Assembly (NCBI RefSeq): GCF_001941505.1
Contig: NZ_CP009248.1
Coordinates: 2,480,001 to 2,544,000, forward strand
DNA length: 64,000 nt
Source: Corynebacterium sphenisci DSM 44792
GTDB lineage: Bacteria; Actinomycetota; Actinomycetes; Mycobacteriales; Mycobacteriaceae
Direction: 5' to 3'
Part shown: positions 28,969-37,632 of the stretch, in pieces
Layout: every line of letters starts with the position of its first letter
Numbering within the stretch: position 1 is the stretch's first letter
Position numbers and translations under genes: made by a program
The notes under the pieces: generated by a model
The model's input: only the letters and a program-made list of their open reading frames with translations
What the model was told of the DNA's origin: nothing
Databases searched by the model: none

Positions 28969-30224
28969 TTGGCGGGCTCCAGGATCTCGTGGCCGACGAA
29001 GGGGCGCAGCGCCTCGGGCACCACCACCGAGCCGTCGGGGCGCTGATGGTTCTCCAGGATGGCGACGAGCCACCGCGTGGTGGCGAGGGTACCGTTCAGC
29101 GTCGCCGCGAACCGGGTTTTGCCCTCGGCGTCGCGGTACCGGGTGCGCAGCCGGCGGGCCTGGAAGGTGGTGCAGTTGGAGGTGGAGGTCAGCTCCCGGT
29201 AGGTGCCCTGGCTGGGCACCCAGGCCTCGGTGTCGAACTTCCGGGCCGCCGAGGAGCCCAGGTCGCCGCCCGCGACGTCGATGATCCGGTAGGGCACCTC
29301 CACCGCGGCGAGCATCTCCCGCTCCATGTCCAGCAGCCGCCGGTGCTCCTCGGCGGCCTGCTCCGGCAGGCAGTAGGAGAACATCTCCAGCTTGTCGAAC
29401 TGGTGCACCCGCAGGATGCCGCGGGTGTCCTTGCCGTAGGAGCCGGCCTCCCGGCGGAAGCAGGAGGACCAGCCGGCGTAGCGGCGCGGCCCGGCGGAGA
29501 GGTCGATGATCTCATCGGCGTGGTAGCCGGCCAGGGCCACCTCGGAGGTGCCGACCAGGTAGAGGTCATCCTCCTGCAGGTAGTAGATCTCGTCGGCGTG
29601 CGCGCCGAGGAAGCCGGTGCCGCGCATCGTCTCCGGGCGCACCAGCACCGGCGGGATCATCAGCCGGAAACCGGCGGCGACCGCCTTCTGCGCGGCCAGC
29701 TGCATCAGGCCCAGCTGCAGCAGGGCGCCGGCGCCGGTGAGGAAGTAGAAGCGGGAGCCGGAGACCTTCGCCCCCCGCTCCATGTCGATGAGCCCCAGGG
29801 ATTCGCCGAGGTCCAGATGGTCCTTGGGCTCGAAGTCGAACTCGGGGGGCTCGCCCACGTGCTCCAGGACGATGAAGTCCTCCTCCCCGCCGGCGGGGGC
29901 GCCCTCGACGACGTTGCCGAGCCGCAGCTGCAGCTCGTCGACCTCCGCGGCGGCGGCCTTCTGCGCCGCCTCGGCGGCCTTGACCCGCTCGGAGAGCTCC
30001 TTGGCGCGGGCCATCATCGCCGGCCGGTCCTCCTTCGCCGCCGCCCCGATCTCCTTGCCGAAGGACTTCTGCTCGGCGCGCAGGGCGTCCGCCGCCGCGA
30101 TGGATTCGCGGCGGGCGGCGTCGGCGGCGAGCAGCCGGTCCACCAGGGCCGGGTCCTCGCCGCGGGTGCGCTGGGAGTCGCGCACGATGTCCGGGTGGTC
30201 GCGGAGGAATCTGAGATCGATCAC
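28965..30224 (-). CDS. serS: Seryl-tRNA synthetase
   Basis: A 419-residue class II synthetase that charges tRNA-Ser. Residues ~27-100 form the long antiparallel coiled-coil arm that grips the tRNA. Motif 2 is visible at [15 protein letters not shown] (about residue 258) and motif 3 lies in the last 60 residues ([11 protein letters not shown]). It starts with GTG 30224. No Shine-Dalgarno is present, but TACCCT lies six bases before the start codon, indicating a leaderless mRNA. Essential housekeeping gene heading a serS-acyltransferase-HAD operon. Confidence 0.97.
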   Translation of the reverse strand: MIDLRFLRDHPDIVRDSQRTRGEDPALVDRLLAADAARRESIAAADALRAEQKSFGKEIGAAAKEDRPAMMARAKELSERVKAAEAAQKAAAAEVDELQLRLGNVVEGAPAGGEEDFIVLEHVGEPPEFDFEPKDHLDLGESLGLIDMERGAKVSGSRFYFLTGAGALLQLGLMQLAAQKAVAAGFRLMIPPVLVRPETMRGTGFLGAHADEIYYLQEDDLYLVGTSEVALAGYHADEIIDLSAGPRRYAGWSSCFRREAGSYGKDTRGILRVHQFDKLEMFSYCLPEQAAEEHRRLLDMEREMLAAVEVPYRIIDVAGGDLGSSAARKFDTEAWVPSQGTYRELTSTSNCTTFQARRLRTRYRDAEGKTRFAATLNGTLATTRWLVAILENHQRPDGSVVVPEALRPFVGHEILEPAK

Positions 30225-30230
30225 GGGCCC

Positions 30231-30236
30231 AGGGTA
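30231..30236 (-). promoter_or_regulatory. Candidate -10 box, leaderless serS
   Basis: TACCCT on the minus strand lies exactly six bases before GTG 30224, so transcription should begin at or within a base or two of the start codon. Confidence 0.5.
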
Positions 30237-30260
30237 CCCGGCGGGCGGATCCGGGCGGCC

Positions 30261-31628
30261 TCAGACGACCAGCCCCACCGCCAGCACCACCACCAGACCG
30301 GTCACCGACAGGATCGTCTCCATCAGCGACCAGGTTTTGAAGGTCTGCGGCACGGTCATCCCGAAGTACTCCTTGACCAGCCAGAACCCGGCGTCGTTGA
30401 CATGGGAGAGGAACACCGAGCCGCAGCCGATGGCCAGCACCAGCAGCGCCTGCTGCGCCGGATCCAGCCCCGGCGCGATCGGCGCCATGATCCCCGCGGC
30501 GGTGATCGTGGCCACCGTCGCCGACCCGGTGGCCAGGCGGATCGCCACCGCCACCAGCCAGCCGGCGACCAGCGGGGACAGCGGGGCGCCCTCGATCCAG
30601 GAGGCGACCACCTCGGCCACCCCGGAGTCCACCAGGGTCTGCTTGAACCCGCCGCCGGCGCCGACGATGAGCAGGATCCCGGCCACCGGGGCGAAGGAGG
30701 AGCCGACCAGGTCGGACACCGCCGCCAGATCCCGGCCATCGCGCAGGCCGAGCGCCGCCATCGCCACGAAGGTGGTGATGAGCAGCGCCACCAGGGGGGT
30801 GCCCAGGATGTCCAGGGCCGCGCCCGCCGGCCCACCCAGGCCGGTGGTCTCCGCGATGGTGCGCGCCAGCATCAGCGCCACCGGCAGCAGCACCACGGAC
30901 AGGGCCACGCCCACCCCCGGCCGGCGCTCGGCGGGGATCGGCTCGCCGGCGGTGAAGGTCGCCGGGGCCCCGATCGGCACCCACCGGGCCATCACCTTCG
31001 CGGACAGCGGCCCGGCGATCACCACCACCGGCACGCTCACCAGCAGGCCCAGGCCCAGGGTGAGGCCCAGGTCCGCGCCGAGGGCGTCGATCGCGATGAG
31101 CGGCCCCGGGTGCGGGGGCACCAGCCCGTGCAGGGCGGACAGCCCCGCCAGCGCCGGGATGCCCAGCAGCACCACGGGTTTGCGCACCCGGGCGGCGACC
31201 AGCATCACCACCGGGATGAGCAGCACCACGCCGACCTCGAAGAACAGCGGGATGCCGATCACGAAGGCCAGCCCGGCCATCGCCCAGGGCAGGGCGCGCT
31301 CCCCGGTGCGCGCCAGGAAGGCGTCCACGATCGCGTCCGCGCCCCCGGATTTCACCAGCAGGGTGCCGATGATGGCGCCCAGGGCGATGAGCACCCCGAC
31401 CCCGCCGACGGTGTCCCCGAGCCCGGCGGTGAAGGCGGTGAAGGCGTCGACCGGGGCGATTCCGGCGGCCAGGGCGAGCACCGCGGAGCCCACCATCAGG
31501 GAGAGGAAGGGGTGCAACCGCACCCACACGATGAGCACGATGATCGCGGCGATCCCGATCAGGGCGGCGGTGACCAGCTGGGCGGGCCCGGCGGTGGTCA
31601 GCGGCGCCTGCGCCGCCGCGGCGATCAC
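30261..31628 (-). CDS. gntP: Gluconate permease (GntP family)
   Basis: A 455-residue polytopic transporter with about twelve hydrophobic helices, carrying the GntP-family segments HGLVPPHPGPL and HVNDAGFWLVKEYFG. It imports gluconate by proton symport. The GTG start overlaps the gntK stop (GTGA), which fixes it and shows coupling to the kinase. In C. glutamicum gntP lies near pyk2 and gntK elsewhere; here the two are joined and placed after serS, a rearrangement. Family members can also move other sugar acids, but kinase pairing supports gluconate. Confidence 0.93.
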   Translation of the reverse strand: MIAAAAQAPLTTAGPAQLVTAALIGIAAIIVLIVWVRLHPFLSLMVGSAVLALAAGIAPVDAFTAFTAGLGDTVGGVGVLIALGAIIGTLLVKSGGADAIVDAFLARTGERALPWAMAGLAFVIGIPLFFEVGVVLLIPVVMLVAARVRKPVVLLGIPALAGLSALHGLVPPHPGPLIAIDALGADLGLTLGLGLLVSVPVVVIAGPLSAKVMARWVPIGAPATFTAGEPIPAERRPGVGVALSVVLLPVALMLARTIAETTGLGGPAGAALDILGTPLVALLITTFVAMAALGLRDGRDLAAVSDLVGSSFAPVAGILLIVGAGGGFKQTLVDSGVAEVVASWIEGAPLSPLVAGWLVAVAIRLATGSATVATITAAGIMAPIAPGLDPAQQALLVLAIGCGSVFLSHVNDAGFWLVKEYFGMTVPQTFKTWSLMETILSVTGLVVVLAVGLVV

Positions 31629-32140
31629 CGCCCGCCCCCGGCCAGCCCGGCCGCGGCGAGCGCGGCGTCGACGAGCTCCCCCGGGGCGGCGGCCACGTCC
31701 AGGGTGACCCCGTCCTCGTCGGCGGCCAGCGGCTCCAGGTCCGCGTACTGGGAGCCGAGCAGATCCGCGGGCATGAAATGCCCGGTGCGCGCCGCCAGCC
31801 GGGCGCCGATGAGCTCCCGGGAGCCGGCCAGGTGCACGAAGAAGACCCGGCCCGGCGCCTCCCGGAGGGTGTCCCGGTAGGCGCGCTTGAGCGCCGAGCA
31901 GGTCACCACCGCGCCGGGGGCGCCCACCTCGGCCATCCGGTCGCGCAGCGCGGCCAGCCAGGGCGCCCGGTCGGCGTCGTCGAGGGGCCGGCCGGCGGCC
32001 ATCTTCTCGATGTTGGCGGCCGGGTGGAAGTCGTCGGCCTCCGCCAGCGGCCGGCCGAGCCGGCCGGCGGCGAGCGCCGCGGCGGTCGATTTGCCGCAGC
32101 CGCTCACCCCCATGAACACGAGATGCGTGCAATCGTCCAT
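31625..32140 (-). CDS. gntK: Gluconokinase
   Basis: A 171-residue cytosolic kinase that phosphorylates gluconate to 6-phosphogluconate for the pentose phosphate pathway. It has the P-loop GVSGCGKST at residues 11-19, the DDFHP substrate motif (about 36) and the CSALKRAYRD block (about 80). Length is normal for the family. It is first in a two-gene gntK-gntP operon with a 4-base overlap. The upstream gap contains a nested palindrome (32171-32188) that could bind a GntR-type repressor; no regulator gene is nearby. Confidence 0.95.
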   Translation of the reverse strand: MDDCTHLVFMGVSGCGKSTAAALAAGRLGRPLAEADDFHPAANIEKMAAGRPLDDADRAPWLAALRDRMAEVGAPGAVVTCSALKRAYRDTLREAPGRVFFVHLAGSRELIGARLAARTGHFMPADLLGSQYADLEPLAADEDGVTLDVAAAPGELVDAALAAAGLAGGGR

Positions 32141-32170
32141 GCCCGGATGTTAACCCCCCTCACCCCCGAG

Positions 32171-32188
32171 GGGAAGGAAGCTTCCCCG
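32171..32188. promoter_or_regulatory. Palindrome upstream of gntK
   Basis: GGGGAAG/CTTCCCC arms enclose GAAG, and the core GGAAGCTTCC is a perfect 10-base palindrome. It lies about 30 bases upstream of gntK in the gap shared with the divergent RDD gene. Either an operator or a small hairpin. Confidence 0.4.
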
Positions 32189-32314
32189 GTGCCCTGCTCA
32201 GCCGGGGCCCGCGCCCGGCCCACCCGGCCGGGGGTGCGCCGGGCGGTGCCCGGCGCCGCCGGGGGAGATAATCGTAGGCAACCCTCATCGACCACCATCC
32301 GGAAGGGCCCGGCC

Positions 32315-32788
32315 ATGGGCGAGAACCGAACCGCCGCCGCGATCCCGGCCGCCGCCGGACTGCGCCTCGGCGCGCTGCTGATGGACCTGCTGCTGGTGGC
32401 CCCGGCCGCCGGGATCCTCGGCGCGATCACCGCGAAGACCATCGAGCTCTCCCTCTTCCTCGCCGGCGCGGACGTGGACCTCCCCGGCCTCGGCCGGCTG
32501 CTCGCCACGGCGCTGGTGCTGCTCTACAAGGCCGGGCTGGAGGCCAGCGGCGGGCAGACCATCGCCAAGCGGCTGATGCGGCTGCGGGTCGTCCGCGGGC
32601 CCGGGGAGGATGCCGCCGTGGGCATGCGCGCCGCGCTGCGCCGCAACCTGTGGCTGCTGCCCGCGGCGATCCCGATGCTCGGCTGGCTGGTGACCCTCAT
32701 CCTGGGCATCCTGATCCTGCGCCGGATCGGCCGGGGCGGGGCGCCCCGCAACGACCGCGCCGCCGGCACCCAGGTGGTCCAGGAGTAG
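32315..32788 (+). CDS. RDD-family membrane protein (first of three)
   Basis: A 157-residue RDD-domain protein with three hydrophobic stretches. It has the Arg in GLRLGALLMDLLL, the RDD signature TIAKRLMRLRVV (about residue 83) and the ALRRNLWLLP segment before the last helix. GGAAGGG lies upstream of ATG 32315, whereas the open frame before it overlaps gntK antisense. RDD proteins are small membrane proteins of mostly unknown function, some linked to ion exchange or envelope homeostasis. Two more paralogues follow directly. Confidence 0.8.
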   Translation: MGENRTAAAIPAAAGLRLGALLMDLLLVAPAAGILGAITAKTIELSLFLAGADVDLPGLGRLLATALVLLYKAGLEASGGQTIAKRLMRLRVVRGPGEDAAVGMRAALRRNLWLLPAAIPMLGWLVTLILGILILRRIGRGGAPRNDRAAGTQVVQE

Positions 32789-32800
32789 GCCGGCGTCGGG

Positions 32801-33349
32801 ATGGGGTGGGCGATGAGCGGGCCGCCGAACCCGCACCGGGGACCGCCGGCGGGGCGGCCCGCCCCGGTGCGCGCCCGGCTCCGCGCCTTCGTCCTGGATC
32901 TGGGCACCGGCGGCGTCGCCGCGATCCTGGCCACCGCGCTGCTGCTGCCGGCGATCCACGGGATCGGCCCGATGCCCCCGGGCCTCCGGCTGCTCCTGCT
33001 CACCGCGGCGCCGCAGCTGCTGTTCTTCCTGCACCGGTGGGCCGCCGAGGCGCGGTACGGCCGCAGCCCCGGTAAGCGGATGGCGGGGCTGCGGATCCTC
33101 GGCCCCGGCGGGGCGCCGCCGTCGCCGGGCGCGGCGCTGCGCCGAAACCTGTGGCTGCTGCCGGCCGCGCTGCCCTTCATCGGCTGGGCGATCACCCTGG
33201 GCCTGGGCCTCCTGCTCATGGCGCAGGCCGCCGGCGGGCCCGCCTTCGTGGACCGGCTCTCCCGCACCCGGGTGGTCCCGGACCCGGCCCCCGGGGGCCC
33301 CACCCGGCTGGGGGCGCCCGGCGGCGCTCCCCTGGACGACCGGCGGTGA
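32801..33349 (+). CDS. RDD-family membrane protein (second of three)
   Basis: A 182-residue paralogue of the upstream protein. It has a 25-residue Pro/Arg-rich N-terminal arm, a first helix after RLRAFVLDL, SPGKRMAGLRIL (about residue 90) in place of the TIAKRLMRLRVV signature, and ALRRNLWLLPAALPF nearly identical to the first copy. The C-terminal 20 residues are Pro/Gly-rich. ATG 32801 is used, with ATG 32813 an equal alternative; neither has a strong ribosome site. It begins 12 bases after the first copy and is probably cotranscribed. Confidence 0.75.
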   Translation: MGWAMSGPPNPHRGPPAGRPAPVRARLRAFVLDLGTGGVAAILATALLLPAIHGIGPMPPGLRLLLLTAAPQLLFFLHRWAAEARYGRSPGKRMAGLRILGPGGAPPSPGAALRRNLWLLPAALPFIGWAITLGLGLLLMAQAAGGPAFVDRLSRTRVVPDPAPGGPTRLGAPGGAPLDDRR

Positions 33350-33396
33350 GCGCCGGATACTCGCCGGGTCCGCGTCCCCGAGCAGAGGAGCCTCCG

Positions 33397-33897
33397 ATGA
33401 GCGCCCCGCACGACGCCCCCCGACCGGCCTCCGGCACCCGCAGGGTGCTCGCCTACCTGATCGACTGGTGCCTGCTGAGCATCCCCATCGGCTGGGTCAC
33501 CGGCGCGCTACTGCACCGGGTCGATGCCGCGCTGGACGCCACCGGGCGGGATGCGGTCTTCACCGCCGAGGGGGAGCTGGTGCTCGGCATGCAGACCCTG
33601 CCGGTCGCCGCCCTGATCGGCGTGGCCCTGTTCTACCTGTACAAGACGCTCGCCGAGGCGGCCACCGGGCGCACCCTCGGCAAAACCGTGCTGGGCACCC
33701 GGGTGGTGCGCGCCGGCGGCGCCGCGATGGACCTCCGGGTCGCCGCCCGGCGCAACCGCTGGCTCCTGCTGGGGCTCATCCCGGGCCTCGGCGGGCCGCT
33801 GGTGACCCTGATCGGCATCATCATCGCGATCCGCGCCCGCCGCGCCGAGCCGGTGTTCCACGACCGGGCCGCCGGCACCCGGGTGCTGCGGGGCTGA
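33397..33897 (+). CDS. RDD-family membrane protein (third of three)
   Basis: A 166-residue RDD protein, the most canonical of the three: an Arg/Asp pair in RRVLAYLIDWCLL, the TLGKTVLGTRVV signature (about residue 95) and AARRNRWLLLGLIPG before the last helix. ATG 33397 has AGAGGAG upstream, the best ribosome site of the three. The tandem arrangement and shared (A)RRN(L/R)W motif show local duplication. Function is unknown. Confidence 0.82.
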   Translation: MSAPHDAPRPASGTRRVLAYLIDWCLLSIPIGWVTGALLHRVDAALDATGRDAVFTAEGELVLGMQTLPVAALIGVALFYLYKTLAEAATGRTLGKTVLGTRVVRAGGAAMDLRVAARRNRWLLLGLIPGLGGPLVTLIGIIIAIRARRAEPVFHDRAAGTRVLRG

Positions 33898-33929
33898 CCG
33901 GGCCGGGGGATCCCCGGTCCCGCGGCGGC

Positions 33930-34853
33930 CTAGTCCTCTTCCTCCGGCAGGTAGGGTTCGGCGACCTCGGCCAGCGCCTCCACCGCGGGGCAGACGTACC
34001 AGGATCCGGTGAGCGCGTCGGTGAAGCGGGTGAGGGTGTCCCGGGGCCCGCCGTCGGCGCCGGCCATGCGCACCAGCATCTGCTCCAGGCGCCACTGGTC
34101 GTGGCTGAAGCCGACGAAGACGGTGCCGTGCTCCCCGAAATCGCCGTAGGCGACGTTGCGCCGGTAGACGTCGAGCTCCTCCCCGTCGACCTCCACCACG
34201 GAGCGGGCGACGTGGGAGTCCTCCGGCTTGACCTCGTCGTCGAATTCGACGCTGTCGGCCTTGGTGCGGCCGATGATCTCCTCCTGGCGATCCTCGCCGA
34301 GGCCCTCCCAGTCGCGGCTGCGGTGCTCCCACTTCTGGAAGAGCAGCACCGAGGAGCCGGCGCCGGGCCGGCCGGCGGGCACCGCCACCACCCCGGGCGC
34401 CTCCAGGGCGCCGGGGTTCTCGGTGCCGTCCTCGAAGCCGGTGAGGTCCCGGTTGGTCTCGTAGACCCAGCCGACGATCTCGTCGGCGACGCGCAGCACC
34501 CCGTCGAGTTCGCCGAGGATGAGCTTGGCCACGTCGAAGCAGCGCGAGCGCGCGGAGGCGGAGACCCAGATCCAGGCGTCGTGCTGGGTGGCGGGCATGG
34601 CGTAGCCGCCGGGGCCGCGGATCGGCTCGTTGAAGCCGTGCACCCCCTCCGGGGCGGCGCCGGCCGGGGCCACCCTGGCCCACAGCTCGGGGCGCACCCC
34701 GACGACGATGTTCGCGGCGATGGTGGTGGGCTGGTTCACGGCGGCGGCCAGGCGGCCGACGGCCTCGGCCGGGTCGGCGCCGTCGACCAGATCGAGTTCC
34801 AGGTAGGCGTGATCGGACACGCCGAGTGCGGTGATTCCGGTCTGATGCGTCAT
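33930..34853 (-). CDS. Dye-decolourising (DyP-type) haem peroxidase
   Basis: A 307-residue DyP-family peroxidase with the diagnostic GFEDGTENP motif (about residue 138), containing the catalytic Asp, and a downstream Arg/His-rich haem region. No Tat or Sec signal is present, so it is either cytosolic or loaded into an encapsulin; no encapsulin gene is visible. ATG 34853 overlaps the stop of the upstream LysE-type gene (ATGA). A -10-like GATACT seven bases upstream suggests an additional leaderless transcript. Physiological substrate unknown. Confidence 0.92.
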   Translation of the reverse strand: MTHQTGITALGVSDHAYLELDLVDGADPAEAVGRLAAAVNQPTTIAANIVVGVRPELWARVAPAGAAPEGVHGFNEPIRGPGGYAMPATQHDAWIWVSASARSRCFDVAKLILGELDGVLRVADEIVGWVYETNRDLTGFEDGTENPGALEAPGVVAVPAGRPGAGSSVLLFQKWEHRSRDWEGLGEDRQEEIIGRTKADSVEFDDEVKPEDSHVARSVVEVDGEELDVYRRNVAYGDFGEHGTVFVGFSHDQWRLEQMLVRMAGADGGPRDTLTRFTDALTGSWYVCPAVEALAEVAEPYLPEEED

Positions 34854-35515
34854 GAACCCGAGTATCCCACGACTGCGGCGAACAGCGTGCCCCCGCCGCC
34901 GGTGAGCAGCACCGCCGCCAGCACCAGGAAGATCGCCCCGGCCACCATGTCGATGAGCGGGCCCGCGCCGAGCAGCCGGCGGGTCATCGCCGGGGTGGAG
35001 AACACCACCGCCACCAGGGAGAACCACAGCACCGCGGAGGCGATGAGGGAGGCCAGGTAGAATAGCTGCACCCAGGCGGGGGCGCCGACCGGCATGAACT
35101 GGCTGAGCACCGCCGCCATGAACAGCACGATCTTCGGGTTGGACAGGTTGGTGAGCAGCCCCTGCCGGTAGCGGGCCGCGGGGGCGGCGTCATCGGCCGG
35201 GGCCATCCGGGGCACCGTGGCGCCCCGGGCGGCCAGGCCCGCGGCGAGCATCCCCCAGCCGGACCAGGCCAGCCAGGCCCCGCCGAGGACCTGGATCACC
35301 GCCATCAGCCCCGGGTGCGCGGAGAGCACCGCGGCCATCCCGGCGACGGTGAGGCTCACCCAGACGCTGGCGCCGGTGACGATCCCGGCGACCGCGGCCA
35401 GCGCCTGCCGGCGCGAGCGGGTGGCCAGGCGCAGGATCAGCACGATGTCCGGGCCGGGGGAGGCCATGCCGATGACGTGCACGCCGAGCATGGCGGCCAG
35501 CGCCGCCCAGTTCAC
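34850..35515 (-). CDS. LysE/RhtB-family amino-acid exporter
   Basis: A 221-residue polytopic protein with six hydrophobic helices. It has the N-terminal ASPGPDIVLILRLA motif (about residue 18) typical of the RhtB branch and the NLSNPKIVLFMAA segment (about 123). It should export an amino acid or related compound. The GTG start at 35515 is the first in-frame start giving the family length. Its stop overlaps the DyP peroxidase start (ATGA), an unusual pairing of a metabolite exporter with a haem peroxidase. Confidence 0.88.
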   Translation of the reverse strand: MNWAALAAMLGVHVIGMASPGPDIVLILRLATRSRRQALAAVAGIVTGASVWVSLTVAGMAAVLSAHPGLMAVIQVLGGAWLAWSGWGMLAAGLAARGATVPRMAPADDAAPAARYRQGLLTNLSNPKIVLFMAAVLSQFMPVGAPAWVQLFYLASLIASAVLWFSLVAVVFSTPAMTRRLLGAGPLIDMVAGAIFLVLAAVLLTGGGGTLFAAVVGYSGS

Positions 35516-35609
35516 CGGGTGCCCCCGCGGGGGTCGTGGAGGGAGTGCGGCATGGCTGGAAGCCTAACCCCGCCGGGGCGGCGCGGCGGACCCGGGCCCA
35601 TGGGGCACA

Positions 35610-36665
35610 ATGGGGCCCACGATGAGCACCTCCCGGAGACCCTCGAACCGGCTGCGCGGCGGCTGGGGCGGCCGCGCCGTGGCCGCCGCGATGCTCGCCG
35701 GCGGCATCGCCGCCGCCGCGGTGGGCGCCGCGGTCGACGGGGCCGGGGCGCCCGGCGGCGCACCCGGCGCCGCCGATCCGCGCGGCTCGACCGCCACCAG
35801 CGCCGCGGCGGCGGATCCGTTCACCGGGGCGCGGCCCGGCCAGTGCATCAGCTGGCGCACCGACCCCGCCGGCGGGGTGACCGCCTTCGCGGTGGTGGAC
35901 TGCGCCGAACCGCACCGCTACGAGGTGTCCCGCCGGGTGGATCTCGCCGAGCTGCCGGAGGTCGCCGGGGAGTACCCGCCGGGGGTGGGCCAGCCCACCG
36001 CCCGGCAGCTGGTGGACCTGCGCGACCGGGTGTGCCGGGAGGCCACCATCGACTACCTGGACGGCCGCTTCGACCCGGCCGGGGCGTTCACCATCGCCCC
36101 CATGCTGCCCCCGGCGGAGGCCTGGGCGGAGGGCGACCGGACCATGCTCTGCGGTATCCAGCGGCCCGGCCCGGACGGCTCCCCGGAGGTCAACGAGGGC
36201 CCGGCGCGGCGGGCCGACCAGGCCGCCACGTACCCGCCCGGGGCCTGCGTGGCCGTCGACGAGCGCGGCAGCCTGGTGCCCGCCGACTGCGCCGACCCGC
36301 ACATCTTCGAGTCGGTGGCGGTGGTGGACCTGCGCGCCGAGTTCGGCGAGGCCTTCCCCGCCGAGCAGGCCCAGAACGACTACCTCTCCGATGTGTGCAC
36401 CACCGCCGCGGTGGACTACTTCGGCGGCGGCGAGGCCGGCGATGACGCCCTCTACGCCTCCACCCTGCTGCCCTTCTGGCTGCCCGTCGGCGAGGAGTCC
36501 TGGTCCCGGGGCTCCCATTCGACGAACTGCTGGCTGGCGAAGGACTCCGGGGGCGAGGGCTTCGCCACCCTGCAGGGCCCGGTGCTCGGGGAGTTCACCA
36601 TCGACGGGGCCCCGCCGACCCCGCCGCCGCCGCGCAACCCCCGCCGGGGGGAGGCGCCGCGGTGA
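35610..36665 (+). CDS. Septum-formation family membrane-anchored protein
   Basis: A 351-residue protein with a short cytosolic N-terminus, one membrane helix (about residues 22-42) and an extracytoplasmic part. That part holds two related Cys-containing repeats (GQCISWR...VVDCAEPHRYEV, and GACVAVD...ADCADPHIFESV), matching the actinobacterial septum_form family. A Pro-rich tail ends the protein. ATG 35610 and ATG 35622 are both possible and neither has a strong ribosome site; CACAAT just upstream may be a -10 box. The stop overlaps the next start (GTGA). A division role is inferred from the family name only. Confidence 0.8.
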   Translation: MGPTMSTSRRPSNRLRGGWGGRAVAAAMLAGGIAAAAVGAAVDGAGAPGGAPGAADPRGSTATSAAAADPFTGARPGQCISWRTDPAGGVTAFAVVDCAEPHRYEVSRRVDLAELPEVAGEYPPGVGQPTARQLVDLRDRVCREATIDYLDGRFDPAGAFTIAPMLPPAEAWAEGDRTMLCGIQRPGPDGSPEVNEGPARRADQAATYPPGACVAVDERGSLVPADCADPHIFESVAVVDLRAEFGEAFPAEQAQNDYLSDVCTTAAVDYFGGGEAGDDALYASTLLPFWLPVGEESWSRGSHSTNCWLAKDSGGEGFATLQGPVLGEFTIDGAPPTPPPPRNPRRGEAPR

Positions 36666-37006
36666 TCGAGGTGACCCCGGCCCGGTTCGAGGAGCTCGTC
36701 GACGAGGCGATCGACCTCATCCCGGACGAGTTCCTGCGCCGGCTGGGCAATGTCGCGATCCTGGTGGCCGACCGCAACCCGGACACGCCCACCCTGCTCG
36801 GGCTCTACGAGGGGGTGCCGCTGCCGGAGCGGGTCGTCGACTTCCCCACCCCGCCGGACGTGATCCACATCTACCGGGAGGCGCTGGCCGAGATCTGCGC
36901 CTCCGAGGCGGAGCTGGTGGAGCAGACCCGGGTGACCCTTCTGCATGAGGTGGGCCACTTCTTCGGCCTCGACGAGGAGGACCTGCACCGCCTCGGCTAC
37001 GGCTGA
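36662..37006 (+). CDS. Small zincin-type metallopeptidase family protein
   Basis: A 114-residue cytosolic protein with the zinc-binding HEVGHFFG motif (HEXXH, about residue 97), matching the zincin_1/DUF1025 family in length and in the N-terminal FEELVDEAIDLIPDEF segment. Proteolytic activity has not been established for this family to my knowledge. The GTG start overlaps the stop of the septum-formation gene, implying coupled expression. Its 3' end overlaps the convergent phosphoglycerate-mutase-like gene by 10 bases. Confidence 0.88.
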   Translation: MIEVTPARFEELVDEAIDLIPDEFLRRLGNVAILVADRNPDTPTLLGLYEGVPLPERVVDFPTPPDVIHIYREALAEICASEAELVEQTRVTLLHEVGHFFGLDEEDLHRLGYG

Positions 37007-37632
37007 GCCCCCGCCCAGTCCGCCGCCCGCCAGCCCGCGCCGTCGCGGACCAGCTCGATCCGGCCGGTGTTCGGCACCGGGTGGGTGAACACGAAATCGC
37101 CGTCCACCCCGGCGAGATCCTGGGCGGCCAGCCGCATCGCCGCGCCATGGCCCACCACCGCGGCGATCCCGCCGGCCGGGGCGGCGGCCACCGCCGCGGC
37201 CACCGCGGCCCGCCACCGGGCGAGCACCTCTGCGGCGGTTTCCCCGCCGGGCACCCGGGCCTCCGGCTCCCCGTGGGTCCAGGCGTGGAAGATCTCCAGG
37301 AAGATCCGGTGCGCCTCCCGGTCCGCGCGGCCCTCCAGCTCCCCGGCGGCGACCTCCTGCAGCCCGGCGGCGTGCCGCAGCCGCACCCCCGGCCCGGCGA
37401 TGCGGTGCAGGCCGCCGACCGCGCCCGCCCCGGTCTGCCGGGCGCGCAGCGCATGGGAGGTGACCACCTCCGCCAGCCCCCCGGCCGCCGGGGCGAGCAC
37501 CCGGCCCAGGCGGCGGGCCTGGATGACCCCCAGGTCGGTCAGCGGCGCCCCGGGCAGCGCGGTGTCCAGGGCCCGGGCCACGTTGGCGGTGGTCTGCCCG
37601 TGCCGGATCAGGATCAGCCGGCCGGCGCTCAT
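36997..37632 (-). CDS. Phosphoglycerate mutase-like histidine phosphatase
   Basis: A 211-residue histidine-phosphatase-superfamily enzyme. The catalytic LIRHGQTTAN motif lies at residues 8-17 and the second His is in VVGHGAAMR (about 160). It is probably a small-molecule phosphatase rather than a glycolytic mutase, since it lacks the length and conserved loops of GpmA. ATG 37632 overlaps the pheA stop (ATGA); pheA with this gene is a conserved corynebacterial pair. Its end overlaps the convergent metallopeptidase gene by 10 bases. Confidence 0.88.
   Translation of the reverse strand: MSAGRLILIRHGQTTANVARALDTALPGAPLTDLGVIQARRLGRVLAPAAGGLAEVVTSHALRARQTGAGAVGGLHRIAGPGVRLRHAAGLQEVAAGELEGRADREAHRIFLEIFHAWTHGEPEARVPGGETAAEVLARWRAAVAAAVAAAPAGGIAAVVGHGAAMRLAAQDLAGVDGDFVFTHPVPNTGRIELVRDGAGWRAADWAGAQP

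Noticed and set aside
30261..32132. gntP extended through gntK
   Set aside because: The extension is out of frame with the gluconokinase motifs. GTG 31628 overlapping the gntK stop gives the normal length.
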